From assembly GCF_016924145.1 (NCBI RefSeq), contig NZ_JAFFZO010000001.1, positions 160,952 to 224,951 on the forward strand: 64,000 nt of DNA, written 5' to 3'. Made by a program: the position numbers and the translations under genes. Shown piece after piece: positions 63,337 through 64,000 of this stretch (the stretch's first letter is position 1; each line of letters starts with the position of its first letter). The notes beneath the pieces were generated by a model. That model saw only the letters and a program-made list of their open reading frames with translations, was not told the DNA's origin and did not search any database. The stretch comes from Amphritea pacifica. GTDB lineage: Bacteria > Pseudomonadota > Gammaproteobacteria > Pseudomonadales > Balneatricaceae.

Positions 63337-64000
63337 TTGAATAAGTCAATTTTACTCACCGGCGCAATTCTTGGCTGCACGCTATCAGGCCTGGCACAGG
63401 CACAGCTTGCGTTTGATGCAAATCTTGAACTCGATACCGATGCGGTTGATACCGCAACCTCCTCCACAACCTATGACCAGAACGGTTTTGTCGAACTGAA
63501 TGTCGCCTCTAAACGTGAAAACGGAGAGTACTTCGTTGCAGCCAAAGGCGGCGTGCGTCTGACCACCGATGGCGATAAAAATGTGGTGGTGCGTGATGCC
63601 TATATTCAGCTGGGCAACAATACCTGGGATGCGCAGATCGGCCGCTTCGAGGCGATCAACCTGTTCCCTCTGGGTAAAGACACCCTGGTTTCGCATGCCG
63701 GTGGCGTATCAGTTTATGAAGCAAACAAAGTGCGCGGTTTTGCCGGTGATGATGGCGGTCAGATCGCCCTGCACTTCAAAGCCTCTGACAGTCTGAAGTT
63801 TGAACTGGATACTATCTATGGTGATGATGACACCGCCGGTGATAACGGTACCGCGGTTTCCGGTTACCGCCCTTCCGTTACCTGGAGTACGGATGGATTC
63901 AGCCTGACCGCAGGCTTCGAGAGTGTTAAATACGACCTGACCGCGGGCGGCAACGTCGATCAGACCGGTTATGCATTAACGGCGAACTTTGATCTGTCCG
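63337..64000 (+). CDS. Outer-membrane porin, copy 2 (3' cut by window)
   Basis: The first 221 residues of a paralogue of the porin at 45905-46873. Translation starts at TTG (MNKSILLTGAILGCTLSGLAQA, signal peptide) with AGAGG seven bases upstream; no ATG lies in frame nearby. The mature part begins AFDANLELDTDAVDT and aligns residue by residue with copy 1 (GRFEAINLFP, HAGGVSVYEAN, GYRPSVTWSTDGFSL). The frame is open to the end of the window. Position after gap-pyk and similarity to copy 1 suggest sugar uptake; different leaders suggest different regulation. Confidence 0.85.
   Translation, partial: MNKSILLTGAILGCTLSGLAQAQLAFDANLELDTDAVDTATSSTTYDQNGFVELNVASKRENGEYFVAAKGGVRLTTDGDKNVVVRDAYIQLGNNTWDAQIGRFEAINLFPLGKDTLVSHAGGVSVYEANKVRGFAGDDGGQIALHFKASDSLKFELDTIYGDDDTAGDNGTAVSGYRPSVTWSTDGFSLTAGFESVKYDLTAGGNVDQTGYALTANFDLS

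Noticed and set aside
1-64000. tRNA, rRNA, CRISPR, insertion sequences or prophage
   Set aside because: Looked for cloverleaf-type GGTTC-A segments, regularly spaced repeats, transposase or integrase-like proteins and terminal inverted repeats; none found.

Overview
The window reads as chromosomal DNA of a marine-type gammaproteobacterium. The Oceanospirillales are my best guess, inferred from gene content and synteny rather than from any marker gene. There is no rRNA, tRNA, CRISPR array, insertion sequence, phage gene or replication origin that I can support. Coding density is high and nearly all genes are intact; only the two edge genes are cut by the window.

Region 1 (1-8.4 kb, + strand) is secretion. 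It holds the 3' end of a large protein with cadherin/Ig-like repeats, a small exported protein, a subtilisin-family protease with the same type of C-terminal repeats, and a gspL-gspM-gspN/C-gspD block of a type II secretion apparatus that ends in the secretin. A strong terminator closes it.

Region 2 (8.4-17 kb) is an ECF sigma factor (ECF11/RpoE type) with its ChrR-type zinc anti-sigma factor. Divergent from it are an FAD oxidoreductase, a DUF1365 protein and a cyclopropane-fatty-acid-synthase-like methyltransferase. A SemiSWEET and an oppositely oriented five-gene operon (DUF2878, chalcone-isomerase-like, DUF3833 lipoprotein, SDR, NTF2-like) follow. Matching TGATCC...CGTA promoters lie on both sides of the sigma-factor intergenic region. 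This looks like a photo-oxidative or membrane-lipid modification regulon. A CBS-PAS-GGDEF-EAL signalling protein follows.

Region 3 (19.7-24.9 kb, - strand) is a complete soluble bidirectional NAD-linked [NiFe] hydrogenase operon, hoxFUYH plus the maturation protease hoxW. No hyp genes are in the window. Region 4 (25.2-31.3 kb, + strand) is a three-gene unit of uncertain function: a PhoD-like metallophosphatase, a very large GMC oxidoreductase fused to an alpha/beta hydrolase, and a DUF6765 protein.

Region 5 (31.3-64 kb) is a sugar catabolism island: hexR divergent from zwf-pgl-eda; mgsA; a glucose-6-phosphate 1-epimerase; a LacI-controlled sucrose/oligosaccharide ABC importer with a GH32 hydrolase; a second LacI regulator; a porin; pgi; an AraC regulator; a glucose-type ABC importer (gts-like) with a GltR/GtrS-like two-component system; glk; edd; divergent gap-pyk; and a second porin paralogue running off the end. 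Together these give outer-membrane entry, periplasmic binding, import, hydrolysis, phosphorylation and Entner-Doudoroff breakdown to pyruvate. A shared GTTATATTAC-like motif upstream of zwf, pgi and edd/gap suggests common control, possibly by HexR. The arrangement resembles the Pseudomonas hex regulon but adds sucrose genes, pgi, mgsA and pyk.

Two cross-cutting signals are not explained by the genes. Three unrelated genes (the GGDEF-EAL gene, pgi and pyk) each end in a roughly 13-bp, three- to four-copy tandem repeat at or just after the stop codon. Several perfect or near-perfect palindromes sit where operators would be expected; the clearest directly follows a near-consensus sigma-70 promoter in front of the sucrose operon.
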